64,000 nt of DNA from JAVVHH01 sp964613945 (GCA_964613945.1 CAZTJC010000007.1:1-64000), one strand, 5' to 3'; numbered from the stretch's first letter, positions 43,430 through 52,321 are shown. Notes: a model not told the origin generated them from the sequence alone. A program made the numbers and translations.

Positions 43430-44605
43430 ATGCGAGAGCCCGATCGCTTCGATGCGTCCAGCCCGGCACGCCGCCCCGTCAAGCTCGACGACACGGACCG
43501 TCCGCTCCGGTTGGGGGAAGGACGGATCAGCGGCTATCTCTCGGTCGCGTTTGGCACCCTCAGCCTGCTCGCCGTGCTGTGCTTCATCTTCCCGGACTAC
43601 CTGACCACGCCGTCGTTGCGCGCCGGCTACGACCTTGGGGTGTTGCGCACGCTGCTGGCGGCGGGAATGGTGTTCTCCGGCGGCTTCGGCGTGCTGACCT
43701 TTGCCCTTAATCGCCGCAAGCGCCTCGGCGCGCTCGGCCTGCTGCTCACCGGCATCGCCCTCGCGCTGGGCGGCAGCGCCGTCCCGGTCGGGCCGCGGCA
43801 CGACGTGCCGGGCTTCATCGGGCTGGACTGGTTCATCCTCGACCTGCTGGCTTCCGCCCTACTGTTCATCACGCTGGAGAAGCTGTCGCCGCACCGCCGC
43901 GACCAGCCGATCCTGCGGCCGGATTTCTGGCATGACGGGCGCTATTTCATCTTCAATCACCTGGCGATCGGCATCTTCCTGTTCATGACGGTGCGGGCAG
44001 TGCCGTCATTGTTCTCCTGGACGATCAATGCCGGGCTGCAGGGCTGGTTCAGGTCGTTGCCGGGCGTGGTGCAGTTTCTAGTCGTGCTCGTGACGGCCGA
44101 CCTGATGGAATATGCCACTCACCGGGCGATGCACGAGGTGCCGTTCCTGTGGCGCTTCCATGCGGTTCATCACAGCGTGGAGCGGATGGATTGGATGGCC
44201 GGCTCGCGGCTGCACTTCCTCGAGCCGCTGGTCACCCGGATGGCGGTGATGCTGCCGGCCTTTATCCTCGGTGCCGGCGATGCGCCGTTGCTGTGCTACA
44301 TCGTGTGGGCCGGGTTCCAGGCCGGGCTGGTGCATTCCAACTTCGGACTGGAGCTGGGGCCGCTTAAATACCTGGTCGCGACGCCGCTGTTCCATCACTG
44401 GCACCACGGCAGCGACAAGGAAGCCATCGACATCAACTACGCGGCGCACCTGCCGCTGCTCGACCGCCTGTTCGGCACTTATCACATGCCGACTGATCGC
44501 TGGCCGGAGAATTACGGCGTGGTCGGCGATCCGCTGCCCAAGGGTATCTGGCGGCAGTTCCTTTACCCCTTCCAGCGACGCGATCCGCCACCGCCACCTG
44601 TCTGA
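43430..44605 (+). CDS. Sterol desaturase / fatty acid hydroxylase family membrane di-iron protein
   Basis: About 391 residues; ATG 43430 is 6 nt after AGGAA, and ATG 43427 is also possible. About six membrane segments precede and flank the di-iron histidine boxes: HxxxH in 'THRAMHE' (near residue 231), HxxHH in 'FHAVHHSVERMDW' (near 244) and HxxHH in 'FHHWHHGSD' (near 322). The family hydroxylates or desaturates lipids, hopanoids or carotenoids using O2. A roughly 130-residue N-terminal membrane region is longer than in minimal members. Controlled by the divergent TetR; the DUF2339 gene follows after 32 nt. Confidence 0.9.
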   Translation: MREPDRFDASSPARRPVKLDDTDRPLRLGEGRISGYLSVAFGTLSLLAVLCFIFPDYLTTPSLRAGYDLGVLRTLLAAGMVFSGGFGVLTFALNRRKRLGALGLLLTGIALALGGSAVPVGPRHDVPGFIGLDWFILDLLASALLFITLEKLSPHRRDQPILRPDFWHDGRYFIFNHLAIGIFLFMTVRAVPSLFSWTINAGLQGWFRSLPGVVQFLVVLVTADLMEYATHRAMHEVPFLWRFHAVHHSVERMDWMAGSRLHFLEPLVTRMAVMLPAFILGAGDAPLLCYIVWAGFQAGLVHSNFGLELGPLKYLVATPLFHHWHHGSDKEAIDINYAAHLPLLDRLFGTYHMPTDRWPENYGVVGDPLPKGIWRQFLYPFQRRDPPPPPV

Positions 44606-44637
44606 CCGACCGGCTGATCCTTGCAGGAGTGCGCGTG

Positions 44638-47271
44638 ATGGATGACCTGATACTCTGGGGCGTGATCGTCCTGTTCGTGGGCGGCAGCGGTTGGTTGGTC
44701 GGCATTGTCGGCTTCGTCCGCGCCGGGCGGGCGTTGCGCGAGATCGCCGAACTCCGGCGACAGGTGGCGTCCGCGGCGCCGGTTGCCACTCCGGCAGCTA
44801 GCCCGGTACCCGCGCCCGTCTTCGCACCCGTAGATGCGCTCATCCCCGCACCGCCTTCACCCTGGGCCGAACCCGTCGTCGCGGTCGCGTCGCCACCCTC
44901 CCCCCCCGCTCCTCGGCGCACCCTGGTGGACATCGAAGCGCTGCTGACCGCGCGCTGGGGCGTCTGGCTCGGCGCGGTGGCGCTGTTGCTGTCCGGCGTG
45001 TTCCTGGTCCGCTACGCAGCGGACGAGGGCTGGCTCAACCCGGCCGTCCGGTGCGCCGGACTCGCCGCGCTGGGCGCCGGACTGGTCGCGCTCGGCCTGC
45101 GCGCCGCGCGACGCCCGGTGACGACGCTGCGCTTCGCCGACCAGGTGCCTGCCGGGCTGGCGGCGGGCGGCGTAGCGATGCTGTTCGGAGCCGCCTATGC
45201 CGCTGGAATCGTCTACGACCTGCTGTCGCCGATGGCGGCCTTCATTCTCATGGCGGCCGCATCGCTGGTCGGGTTGGCGGTGTCGCTGAAGCTGGGTCAG
45301 CTCGTCGCCGCCGTCGGCATCGTGGGTGCTTTCGCGACGCCGTTGCTGGTCGACACGCCCGAGCCGTCCATTCCCGGTCTGTTCGGCTATCTGCTGTTCG
45401 TGTCGGCGGCGTCGTTGGCCGTCGTGCGCTATTCGGCCTGGGTCTGGCTCGGCTGGGCGACCACGATCGCCGGCGCGGCCTGGGTATTGCTGGCCACGGT
45501 CGAGGCGCCGCTGCAGGCGGATTGGTCGGCGGCGCTGTTCGTGCCCGCGCTGGTCGCGCTTCATCTCGCTCTGCTGCCCGCGGCGGCGCTGGACTGGAAC
45601 GTGGGCCGCCGGCTGGCCTGGATTCCGGTCTTGGCAGTGGGTGCCGCCGGGCTGCTGCTGGCGCTGACCGACCCGGCCGAGATCACCCGCGCCGGTGTGC
45701 TGCTGCTGGTGCCGATCACGTTGATTGCAGCGGCCCGGGAAGAGCGGCTGGTTACCGTGCCGTGGGCGGCAGCGGCGTTGTTCCTGTTGCTGATGACATT
45801 CTGGGGTTTGCCGGCCTGGAGCCCGACCGGCGAGGCGATCGACGACGGCAGCGGGGGCGTCATCGCGCTGCTGCCGGGCGATCTGACCCCGGCGGCACTG
45901 CGCCCGTTCCTGTCCGTGCTGGCCGGCACGGCGCTGCTGTTCGCCGCCGCCGGCATGGCTGGCGTGTGGCGGCTCCAGCGCCGGGTCGCCTGGGCTTCGT
46001 TCACCGCCGCGCTGCCGCCGTTGGCGCTGGCGTTGGGCTTCGCCCGGATGCAGCAGTTCCAACCGGATGCCGCCTGGGCCGCCGCTGCCGTCGTGACCGC
46101 GGCCGCCCTGGTTGGCGCAACCGGCCTGGTGATGCGTCGTGGCCTCGGCGCTCCGGCAGCCGGCACCCTGGCGGCCGGTGCTGCCGCATTGCTGGCGCTG
46201 GGCTGCGCCGCCCTGTTGTCGGTGCAATGGCTGACGATCGCGCTGGTGCTGCTGGTGCCCGCCCTTGTCTGGATCGAGGCAACGGTCGAGCTCCGCCCCC
46301 TGCGGCATGTGGCGCTCGCCGCCGCGGCCGTGGCCCTGGTCCGGCTGCTGCTGAATTCGGACGTGCTGGACTACGTCCTCGGCGCTCCCGCTATCTGGAA
46401 TGGGCGTGCGCTGGCCTATGCGGTGGCGGCGCTCTCGTTCTGGGCCAGCGCCCGCATCGCCCGGCGCGGTGCGGACGATCGGCTCGTCGCCGTGCTGGAA
46501 CTCGGCTGCGCCGCCTTTGTCACCGCGCTGGTCACCCTCGAGATCCGGCAATGGTTCACCGGCGGAGAGCCTGCCGCCCCGACCTTCGGCTTCGCGGAAG
46601 CCGGCCTGCAGGTATCCGCGCTGGCCACCCTGGCCGTGACGGCACTCTGGCTGGATGGCCGCACCGGCCGCGCCACCCTGCGCTGGATCTGGATGGTCCA
46701 GGGCGCCCTGGCCCTGGCCGGCGGGATCGCGCTGATCGTCGCCAACCCGCTCTGGACCGAATGGACGGTCGACGGCCCGCCTTTGCTCGACGCCCTGCTC
46801 ACTGCCTACGCCCTGCCTGCCGTCATCGCCGTTGTCGCGGCCCGGCGCTTGCGCGATCAGCAAGGGCCGCTCCGCGCCCTCGTGTCCTACGCGATCGTCG
46901 CGGCGCTGACCTGGGTGACGTTGGAAGTCCGGCATATCGCCCATCCCGGGTTGATGGAGTTGGACGAGGTGCCCGTGCTGCCGTGGGAGCTATGGGCCTG
47001 GTCGGGCGCCTGGCTCGCGGTCGCGGTGGCGCTCATGCTGGCCGGGCTGCAGGGCCGGGTGCGCGCGCTTCGGCTCGCCGCCCTGGCCGTGATGGCTGTG
47101 GTGATCCTCAAAGTGTTCCTGGTCGACATGTCGGGGCTGACCGGGTTGTGGCGGGTGCTGTCCTTCCTGGGTCTGGGCCTGGTGCTGATTGGCCTGGGGC
47201 GGCTCTACGGCCGCCTCGCCAAATCAGAAGCGGTGGCGCAGGCCAACAACGCTCCAACGGAACATACATAG
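44638..47271 (+). CDS. Large DUF2339 polytopic membrane protein
   Basis: 877 residues. One N-terminal membrane segment, a Pro/Ala-rich linker (about residues 45-90), then a hydrophilic 'TLVDIEALLTARWGVWLGAVALLLSGVFLVRYAADEGWLNP' block followed by more than 20 predicted membrane segments to the end. The 'RWGVWLGA.AL.LG..FLVRY..E.GWL.P' pattern is diagnostic of DUF2339, a family of unknown function. ATG 44638 is 8 nt after AGGAG; GTG 44635 and 44629 are less good. It probably shares a transcript with the fatty acid hydroxylase, hinting at an envelope role, but nothing more can be said. Confidence 0.88.
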   Translation: MDDLILWGVIVLFVGGSGWLVGIVGFVRAGRALREIAELRRQVASAAPVATPAASPVPAPVFAPVDALIPAPPSPWAEPVVAVASPPSPPAPRRTLVDIEALLTARWGVWLGAVALLLSGVFLVRYAADEGWLNPAVRCAGLAALGAGLVALGLRAARRPVTTLRFADQVPAGLAAGGVAMLFGAAYAAGIVYDLLSPMAAFILMAAASLVGLAVSLKLGQLVAAVGIVGAFATPLLVDTPEPSIPGLFGYLLFVSAASLAVVRYSAWVWLGWATTIAGAAWVLLATVEAPLQADWSAALFVPALVALHLALLPAAALDWNVGRRLAWIPVLAVGAAGLLLALTDPAEITRAGVLLLVPITLIAAAREERLVTVPWAAAALFLLLMTFWGLPAWSPTGEAIDDGSGGVIALLPGDLTPAALRPFLSVLAGTALLFAAAGMAGVWRLQRRVAWASFTAALPPLALALGFARMQQFQPDAAWAAAAVVTAAALVGATGLVMRRGLGAPAAGTLAAGAAALLALGCAALLSVQWLTIALVLLVPALVWIEATVELRPLRHVALAAAAVALVRLLLNSDVLDYVLGAPAIWNGRALAYAVAALSFWASARIARRGADDRLVAVLELGCAAFVTALVTLEIRQWFTGGEPAAPTFGFAEAGLQVSALATLAVTALWLDGRTGRATLRWIWMVQGALALAGGIALIVANPLWTEWTVDGPPLLDALLTAYALPAVIAVVAARRLRDQQGPLRALVSYAIVAALTWVTLEVRHIAHPGLMELDEVPVLPWELWAWSGAWLAVAVALMLAGLQGRVRALRLAALAVMAVVILKVFLVDMSGLTGLWRVLSFLGLGLVLIGLGRLYGRLAKSEAVAQANNAPTEHT

Positions 47272-47408
47272 AACAGTGGATGAATCCGGTATAACCCTGT
47301 GTGACAATCAATCCATGTTGCCGAACCGGAACTGCATCCAAACGCCGAGCACAGTCGGCGCCAATGCTCACGGAGCGTGCAATTGTGAGGCTTTCCAAAT
47401 GCCTATGG

Positions 47409-47427
47409 TTGGCACGGCAATTGCCAA
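47409..47427. promoter_or_regulatory. Inverted repeat TTGGCA-N7-TGCCAA
   Basis: Perfect six-base arms (47409-47414 and 47422-47427) lie in the 198-nt spacer after DUF2339, ending just before the GGGAG site of the short ORF at 47437. It may be an operator for the sulfonate-class ABC operon or a hairpin in its leader RNA. No convincing -35/-10 pair was found nearby. Confidence 0.4.
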
Positions 47428-47436
47428 GGGAGTGTC

Positions 47437-47466
47437 ATGCGGCTTCACCTCGTCGGCCTCGCCTGA
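47437..47466 (+). CDS. Possible nine-residue leader peptide
   Basis: ATG 47437 follows GGGAG at a suitable distance, and the ORF MRLHLVGLA ends at TGA 47464-47466. The permease ATG (47470) comes 3 nt after that stop and lacks a visible ribosome site of its own. The two are in the same frame, separated by only TGA and TCC. Three readings are possible: a leader peptide whose translation carries ribosomes to the permease, a permease N-terminus broken by a nonsense mutation, or chance. Confidence 0.4.
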   Translation: MRLHLVGLA

Positions 47467-47469
47467 TCC

Positions 47470-48312
47470 ATGCAGTCCGTCCGGACCGCCCCGCACGACC
47501 TTGCGGCCGCTGACCCGGTAGCGCGGCAAACCCGCGCCTGGTCGGAACGCCGCACCCGCACGGCGCTAGGGGCGGCCTCTGTCGTCGCCATGCTGCTCGC
47601 CTGGTGGGCAGCGTCGGCCACCCACATGGTCCGCCCCGATCTGCTGCCATCTCCGGCCGATGTCGGGAAGGCGGCGGTCGAGGTGATCACCGAGGGATAC
47701 CGCGGCACGACGCTGCTGCAGAACATCGCCGCCACGCTCGGTCGCCTCCTGGCCGGTTTCGGAGTGGCCACGCTGCTCGGCGTGCCGCTCGGGCTCTGGA
47801 TGGGCAGCAATCGCGCACTGCATGCGGCGATCGACTGGATCGTCCAGTTCATGCGGCCGCTGCCGCCGCTGTCGTACATGATCCTGCTCATCCTCTGGCT
47901 GGGCACCGGCGACCTGTCGAAATCCACCCTGCTGTTCCTCACCGCCTTTCCGATCATCGTCGCCGCCTCCGCCGCCGGCGTGCGCGGCGTGAAGCTGCAG
48001 CGCATCCAGGTCGCCCGCGCGCTCGGAGCTGGTCGAGGCGCCGTGTTCCGCCACGTGGTGCTCCCGTCGGCGGCACCGATGATCATGACCGGGCTGCAGA
48101 TCGCCCTGGCCGCCGCCTTCTCCACCGTTGTCTCGGCCGAGCTGCTGGCTGCGACCGACGGTCTCGGCTGGATGGTGATCTCCGCCAGCACCTTTCTGCG
48201 AAACGACATCATCATCCTTTGCATCATCATCCTCGGCCTGCTCGGAGTCGGCCTCGCCTCCGGTCTGCGGGCGATCGACCGCCGGGTCATCCATTGGCGT
48301 GGCCGCGAATGA
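47470..48312 (+). CDS. ABC transporter permease 1, sulfonate/taurine (SsuC/TauC) type
   Basis: 280-residue permease. A roughly 30-residue hydrophilic N-terminus leads to 'LGAASVVAMLLAWWAASA' (TM1), then 'LLPSPADVGKAAVEVITEGYRGTTLLQNIAATLGRLLAGFGVATLLGVPLGLWMG', the standard SsuC/TauC opening. The coupling loop is 'VKLQRIQVARALGAGRGAVFRHVVLPSAAPMIMTGLQIALAAAFS'. The following permease ATG overlaps its stop (ATGA). The start at 47470 has no ribosome site and may be reached from the nine-codon ORF just upstream. Confidence 0.9.
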   Translation: MQSVRTAPHDLAAADPVARQTRAWSERRTRTALGAASVVAMLLAWWAASATHMVRPDLLPSPADVGKAAVEVITEGYRGTTLLQNIAATLGRLLAGFGVATLLGVPLGLWMGSNRALHAAIDWIVQFMRPLPPLSYMILLILWLGTGDLSKSTLLFLTAFPIIVAASAAGVRGVKLQRIQVARALGAGRGAVFRHVVLPSAAPMIMTGLQIALAAAFSTVVSAELLAATDGLGWMVISASTFLRNDIIILCIIILGLLGVGLASGLRAIDRRVIHWRGRE

Positions 48313-49079
48313 GCCGGTCCATCCCGGCCTGGGCGATCACTCTCGCCTCGATCGCCGTCGTGCTGTGCGCCTGGGTCGGCGTTACCGAAGGTGGGTTGGT
48401 GCGCGACTTGTTCCTCCCGAGCCCGGCCGATCTATGGTCCGGGTTCCTCGAGTTGATCGACGAGGGCTACAAGGGCCGCCCGCTACTGGTGCATGTCGGC
48501 GACAGCCTGTTCCGCGTCGGCGCCGGCTTTGTCACCGGCGTCGCGGCCGGCACGCTGCTCGGCCTCGCCATGGGTTACCTGCCTAAGCTCGACGCGCTGG
48601 CGGCACCCTTTGTCGAGTTCCTCCGTCCGCTGCCTCAACTGGCCTACCTGATCCTGCTTATCATCTGGCTTGGCATCGGCGAGACCAGCAAGATCACCAT
48701 GCTGTTCCTGGCCGCGCTGCCCGTCGCCGCGGTCGCAGCGCGGGACGGCGTGCGCAACGTTCCGGCCGAACGTCTTCGCGTCGCGCAGACGCTCGGTGCT
48801 TCCAGCTGGCAGGTGTTCCGCCACGTCATCATCCCGTCGGCGCTGCCCGAGATCCTGGTCGGCGCTCGGCTGGCGGCCGGCATCGTCTACGGCACGCTGA
48901 TCGCGGCCGAGATCATCGCCGGGTCGAGCGGCATCGGCTGGATGATCCTCGATGCCGGCCGGTTCCTGCGCTCGGACTACGTGTTCGTCGGCATCATCAT
49001 GCTCGGCCTCGCCGGCATCGCCATCGACCGCGCCCTTTTGTTGATCGAAAAACGCGCCGTGCACTGGGCCGGCCGCTGA
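48309..49079 (+). CDS. ABC transporter permease 2, sulfonate/taurine type
   Basis: 256-residue paralogue of the gene before it: 'LFLPSPADLWSGFLELIDEGYKGRPLLVHVGDSLFRVGAGFVTGVAAGTLLGLAMG' aligns block by block with permease 1, and the coupling loop is 'VPAERLRVAQTLGASSWQVFRHVIIPSALPEILVGARLAAG'. Most Ssu/Tau importers encode one permease that works as a homodimer; two adjacent genes suggest a heterodimeric channel. ATG 48309 overlaps the previous stop, and the binding-protein gene follows after 19 nt. Confidence 0.92.
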   Translation: MSRSIPAWAITLASIAVVLCAWVGVTEGGLVRDLFLPSPADLWSGFLELIDEGYKGRPLLVHVGDSLFRVGAGFVTGVAAGTLLGLAMGYLPKLDALAAPFVEFLRPLPQLAYLILLIIWLGIGETSKITMLFLAALPVAAVAARDGVRNVPAERLRVAQTLGASSWQVFRHVIIPSALPEILVGARLAAGIVYGTLIAAEIIAGSSGIGWMILDAGRFLRSDYVFVGIIMLGLAGIAIDRALLLIEKRAVHWAGR

Positions 49080-49098
49080 ACCCGAACGGAGACACCCC

Positions 49099-50112
49099 AT
49101 GCTGTTGACACGCCGCACCACCCTGGCCGGCCTTGGCGCCGGCCTCGCTCTGGCGGGACGCGCCCGCGCCGCGGCCCCGTCGGCCGTCAACATCGGCTTC
49201 TTCACCGAGACCAAGCCCACCATGCTCGCCAAGGGCGAAGGCTGGTTCGAGTCCGGCGTCGGCGGCAAGCTGAGCTGGACCGAGATGGGCAGCGGCGCCG
49301 ACATCAACACCGCCATCACCTCCGGTAGCTGCGACATCGGCCTGTCCACCGGCTCGGCGGCGACGGCCGCGGGCATCGCACAGCAGCTGCCGTTCAAGCT
49401 GATCGGCATGGTCGACAACATCGGCCCGGCCGAGGAGATGACCGTCCGCACCGCCGCCAACATCAAGACGGCCGCTGACTTCAAGGGCAAGAAGGTGGCA
49501 ACGCCGTTCGGCTCCACCAGCCATTTTCGCCTGCTCGGCTTTCTCAAGACCAACGGCCTCACCCAGCGCGACGTCACCGTGCTCGACATGAAGGCCGCCG
49601 CCATCGTCGCCGCCTGGAGCCGCGGGGAGATCGACGCCGCCTATGTCTGGGCGCCCGCCAAGAGCAAGATCCTGGCCGATGGCGGCACGCCGTTCCCGAC
49701 TTACGAGGCGCTCGACAAGGCGGGTTACGTCATCGCCGACCTCATCATCGTGCGCGATGCCTTTGCCCAGCAATACCCGGACGCGGTGACCGGCTTCCTC
49801 AAGGCGTACGGCAAGGCGCTGGGGATGTATCGTGCCGAGCCCGACAAGACCGCTGACATCGTCGCCAAGCAGGCGGGCGTCAGCCCGGCGGTCGCGCTGG
49901 CCGACATGAAGGAGTACGATTTCGTGCCGCTGGCCGAGCAGGTCACTCCCGCCTGGCTCGGTGGCACCGCAACCGATCCCGGCAAGTTCGCCCGCGTCCT
50001 GAAAGGCACGGCGGACTTCCTGGTTGAACAACGCTCGATCAAGACCGCCCCGGCGCTGGAGACGTTCCAGAAGGCGATCGACACCAGCTTCCTGGCCAAG
50101 GCGATCGCTTGA
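49099..50112 (+). CDS. ABC transporter substrate-binding protein, taurine/sulfonate (TauA) type
   Basis: 337 residues with a Tat-like signal ('LLTRRTTLAGLGAGLALAGRARAA'). 'VNIGFFTETKPTMLAKGEGWFESGVGGKLSWTEMGSGADINTAITSGSCDIGLSTGSAATAAG' is typical of TauA/SsuA-like proteins, as is 'FKGKKVATPFGSTSHFRLLGFLKTNGL', with the 'GSTSHF' ligand loop of taurine-binding proteins. 'ARGEIDAAYVWAPA'-like 'SRGEIDAAYVWAPAKSKI' contacts substrate in relatives. A taurine-like or other small sulfonate ligand is the best guess. Confidence 0.9.
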   Translation: MLLTRRTTLAGLGAGLALAGRARAAAPSAVNIGFFTETKPTMLAKGEGWFESGVGGKLSWTEMGSGADINTAITSGSCDIGLSTGSAATAAGIAQQLPFKLIGMVDNIGPAEEMTVRTAANIKTAADFKGKKVATPFGSTSHFRLLGFLKTNGLTQRDVTVLDMKAAAIVAAWSRGEIDAAYVWAPAKSKILADGGTPFPTYEALDKAGYVIADLIIVRDAFAQQYPDAVTGFLKAYGKALGMYRAEPDKTADIVAKQAGVSPAVALADMKEYDFVPLAEQVTPAWLGGTATDPGKFARVLKGTADFLVEQRSIKTAPALETFQKAIDTSFLAKAIA

Positions 50113-50882
50113 CCGCCTTTGTGCAGTTCACCGACGTCTCGGTCAGGTATGGGACCGGGCCGGCGGCGGTGCGGGCGCTGGAACGGGCGGATCTCGGCTT
50201 CGACCGTGGCGACTTCGTCTGCATCGTCGGCCCGTCCGGCTGCGGCAAGACCACCATGATGCAGACGCTCGCCGGTTTCCTGCCGCCGACGACCGGCGTC
50301 GTCACGGTGGACGGGCGGACCATTACCGGACCGGGCCCGGAACGCGGCGTCGTGTTCCAGCAGCCGGCTTTGTTCCCCTGGCTCACCGTGGCCGCCAATG
50401 CCGGGTTCGGCCCGCGCATGGCCGGCGACGCCGCCGCCGGCCGGGTCGAGCAATGGCTGCGCACCACCGGTCTATGGGAGTTCCGCGACCGCTACCCGTA
50501 CGAGCTTTCCGGCGGCATGCAGCAGCGCCTAGCCATCGCCCGTGCGCTGTGCAACGAGCCCAAGGTGCTGCTCATGGATGAGCCGTTCGGCGCCCTGGAC
50601 GCTCTGACCCGCGAGCGGATGCAGGAGGAGCTGCACGCCGTCTGGCAGCGCACCGGCATGACGGTCGTGTTCATCACCCATTCCGTCGAGGAGGCCGTCT
50701 ATCTCGGTACGGAAGTCGTGGTCATGTCGCCGCGACCCGGCCGCATCGTCGCCCGCCTGCCGATGCCGTTCGCCCGGGAACACGCCGACGAAGGCATCCG
50801 CGTCGTCAAGAGCCGCCCCGATTTCGTCGCCGCCCGCGAGCAGGTGCTGTCCATGATCTGGGCCATGGGCGACGAGCACTGA
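50109..50882 (+). CDS. ABC transporter ATP-binding protein, taurine/sulfonate (TauB) type
   Basis: 257-residue ATPase, TTG start at 50109 overlapping the binding-protein TGA. Motifs: Walker A GPSGCGKTT (41-49), Gln84 in 'VVFQQPALFPWLTV', signature LSGGM (133-137), Walker B 'VLLMDEPFGALDALTRE' (Asp157, Glu158) and His191 in 'FITHSVEEAVYL'. This is the TauB/SsuB pattern. Last gene of the operon, followed directly by a hairpin. Confidence 0.93.
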   Translation: MTAFVQFTDVSVRYGTGPAAVRALERADLGFDRGDFVCIVGPSGCGKTTMMQTLAGFLPPTTGVVTVDGRTITGPGPERGVVFQQPALFPWLTVAANAGFGPRMAGDAAAGRVEQWLRTTGLWEFRDRYPYELSGGMQQRLAIARALCNEPKVLLMDEPFGALDALTRERMQEELHAVWQRTGMTVVFITHSVEEAVYLGTEVVVMSPRPGRIVARLPMPFAREHADEGIRVVKSRPDFVAAREQVLSMIWAMGDEH

Positions 50883-50909
50883 GCCTCGGCGGCGCATTCG
50901 ATCCGAGGC
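50883..50909 (+). terminator. Hairpin after the sulfonate-class operon
   Basis: GCCTCGG (50883-50889) and CCGAGGC (50903-50909) pair perfectly, starting at the base after the ATPase stop codon. No T-run follows, so it is a weak intrinsic or processed 3' end. The remaining spacer to 51032 also has CCCGC-GTCG-GCGGG (50996-51009), which may belong to the promoter region of the next gene. Confidence 0.5.
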
Positions 50910-51031
50910 GGCCTACAACTCGCCACTCCGTACGACCTCCCGGGCCATGCTGGTCACGCCCTCAGGGGAGGCCTAACCTTATCTGAGACACCGAACCCGC
51001 GTCGGCGGGCACGGATAGGGAAAGACTCGCT

Positions 51032-52321
51032 GTGGACCAGATAACATCAGAGGCGACCGCCTCGCCGGGCGATACTGGCCTGACCGCGTTCTATCGCGAG
51101 ATGACCCTGCCGGAGCGCAGGACGTTCTGGGCCTGCTTCGCGGGCTGGGTGCTCGATGGCATGGACTTCATGATCTACCCGCTGGTGATCGGGTCGATCA
51201 TCGCGCTGTGGCAGGTGGATCGCGGCACGGCCGGCCTGGCGGTCACCGCGACGCTGTTGTTCTCGGCCATCGGTGGTTGGCTTGCGGGCTATCTTGCCGA
51301 CCGCATCGGACGGGTGCGCACGTTGCAGCTGACCATCCTGTGGTTCTCCGTCTTTTCCCTGATCTGCGCCTTCACTCAGAGCTTCGATCAGTTGATGGTG
51401 TGCCGCGCCTTGCTGGGCCTCGGTTTCGGGGGCGAGTGGGCGGCGGGAGCCGTGTTAATCGGCGAGGCGATCCGGCCGCAGTTCCGCGGCCGGGCCGTGG
51501 GATCGGTGCAGTCGGGCTGGGCACTGGGATGGGGCGCCGCGGTGCTGATGCAGGCGGCGCTGTTCTCCTTCGTGCCGTCCGACGTGGCATGGCGGTGGAT
51601 GTTCGCGATCGGCGCGGTGCCGGCGCTGTTGATCTTCTTCCTGCGCCGCTACGTGGAGGAACCCGCGGTAGCGGCGGAGGCCCGGGCCCGGCTTGCTGCC
51701 ACCGGCGACCGGCCTAGCCTGTGGGAGATCTTCGCGCCGGGCATCCGCCGCACCACGCTGCTGGCGGCCTTGCTCGGTACCGGCGCCCAGGGCGGCTACT
51801 ACGCCATCAGCACCTGGGTCCCGACCTTCCTGCGCGGTGAACGCGGGCTGACGGTGATCGGCTCGTCCGGCTATCTCGCCGTGCTCATCTCCGGGAGCTT
51901 CGTGGGCTATCTGCTCGGCGCCTGGCTGGCCGATCGGATCGGGCGCCGGCCGCTGTTCATCCTGTCGGCCATCGCCGCCATCGTGCTGGTGCTGATCTAC
52001 ACCACCTTGCCGTTCTCCAACACGGTGATGCTGTGGCTGGGGTTTCCGCTCGGGGTCGCGTCCTCGGCCTATTTCTCCGGCATGGGTGCCTTCTTCACCG
52101 AGCTGTTTCCCACCCGGTTGCGCGGGTCCGGCCAGGGCTTCGCCTATAATTTCGGGCGTGGCATCGGGGCGCTATTCCCCACCCTGGTCGGCTACCTGTC
52201 CGGCACCGTGGCGCTGTCCACCGCGATCGCGGTGTTTGCGGTGCTCGCCTACGGGCTGCTGCTGGTGGCTGCATTGTTGCTCCCGGAAACGCGCGGAAAG
52301 GTGTTGCACGCCGATGACTGA
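51032..52321 (+). CDS. MFS transporter, aromatic acid:H+ symporter-like
   Basis: 429 residues, GTG 51032, about 12 membrane segments. 'FWACFAGWVLDGMDFMIYPLVIGSIIALW' (TM1 with the DGMD motif common in aromatic-acid carriers of the PcaK/BenK type), 'GWLAGYLADRIGRVRTLQL', 'RALLGLGFGGEWAAGAVLIGEAI', and 'GAWLADRIGRRPLF' are the motifs seen. The next gene, a 2-pyrone-dicarboxylate-hydrolase-like enzyme, overlaps by 8 nt. Import of an aromatic or cyclic acid is therefore plausible. Confidence 0.88.
   Translation: MDQITSEATASPGDTGLTAFYREMTLPERRTFWACFAGWVLDGMDFMIYPLVIGSIIALWQVDRGTAGLAVTATLLFSAIGGWLAGYLADRIGRVRTLQLTILWFSVFSLICAFTQSFDQLMVCRALLGLGFGGEWAAGAVLIGEAIRPQFRGRAVGSVQSGWALGWGAAVLMQAALFSFVPSDVAWRWMFAIGAVPALLIFFLRRYVEEPAVAAEARARLAATGDRPSLWEIFAPGIRRTTLLAALLGTGAQGGYYAISTWVPTFLRGERGLTVIGSSGYLAVLISGSFVGYLLGAWLADRIGRRPLFILSAIAAIVLVLIYTTLPFSNTVMLWLGFPLGVASSAYFSGMGAFFTELFPTRLRGSGQGFAYNFGRGIGALFPTLVGYLSGTVALSTAIAVFAVLAYGLLLVAALLLPETRGKVLHADD

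Noticed and set aside
44857..46944. 695-codon open frame antisense to the DUF2339 gene
   Set aside because: Composition is Arg/Gln/Gly/His-rich with no recognisable domain, as expected opposite a GC-rich membrane-protein gene; the sense frame has a clear family match.
45051..47294. 747-codon frame on the same strand within DUF2339
   Set aside because: Arg/Ala/Gly-rich frame-shifted shadow of the real gene with no membrane or domain pattern.
47189..47521. 110-codon frame across the DUF2339-permease spacer
   Set aside because: It starts inside DUF2339 in another frame, has no ribosome site and no protein-like pattern; only the nine-codon ORF has a suitable ribosome site.
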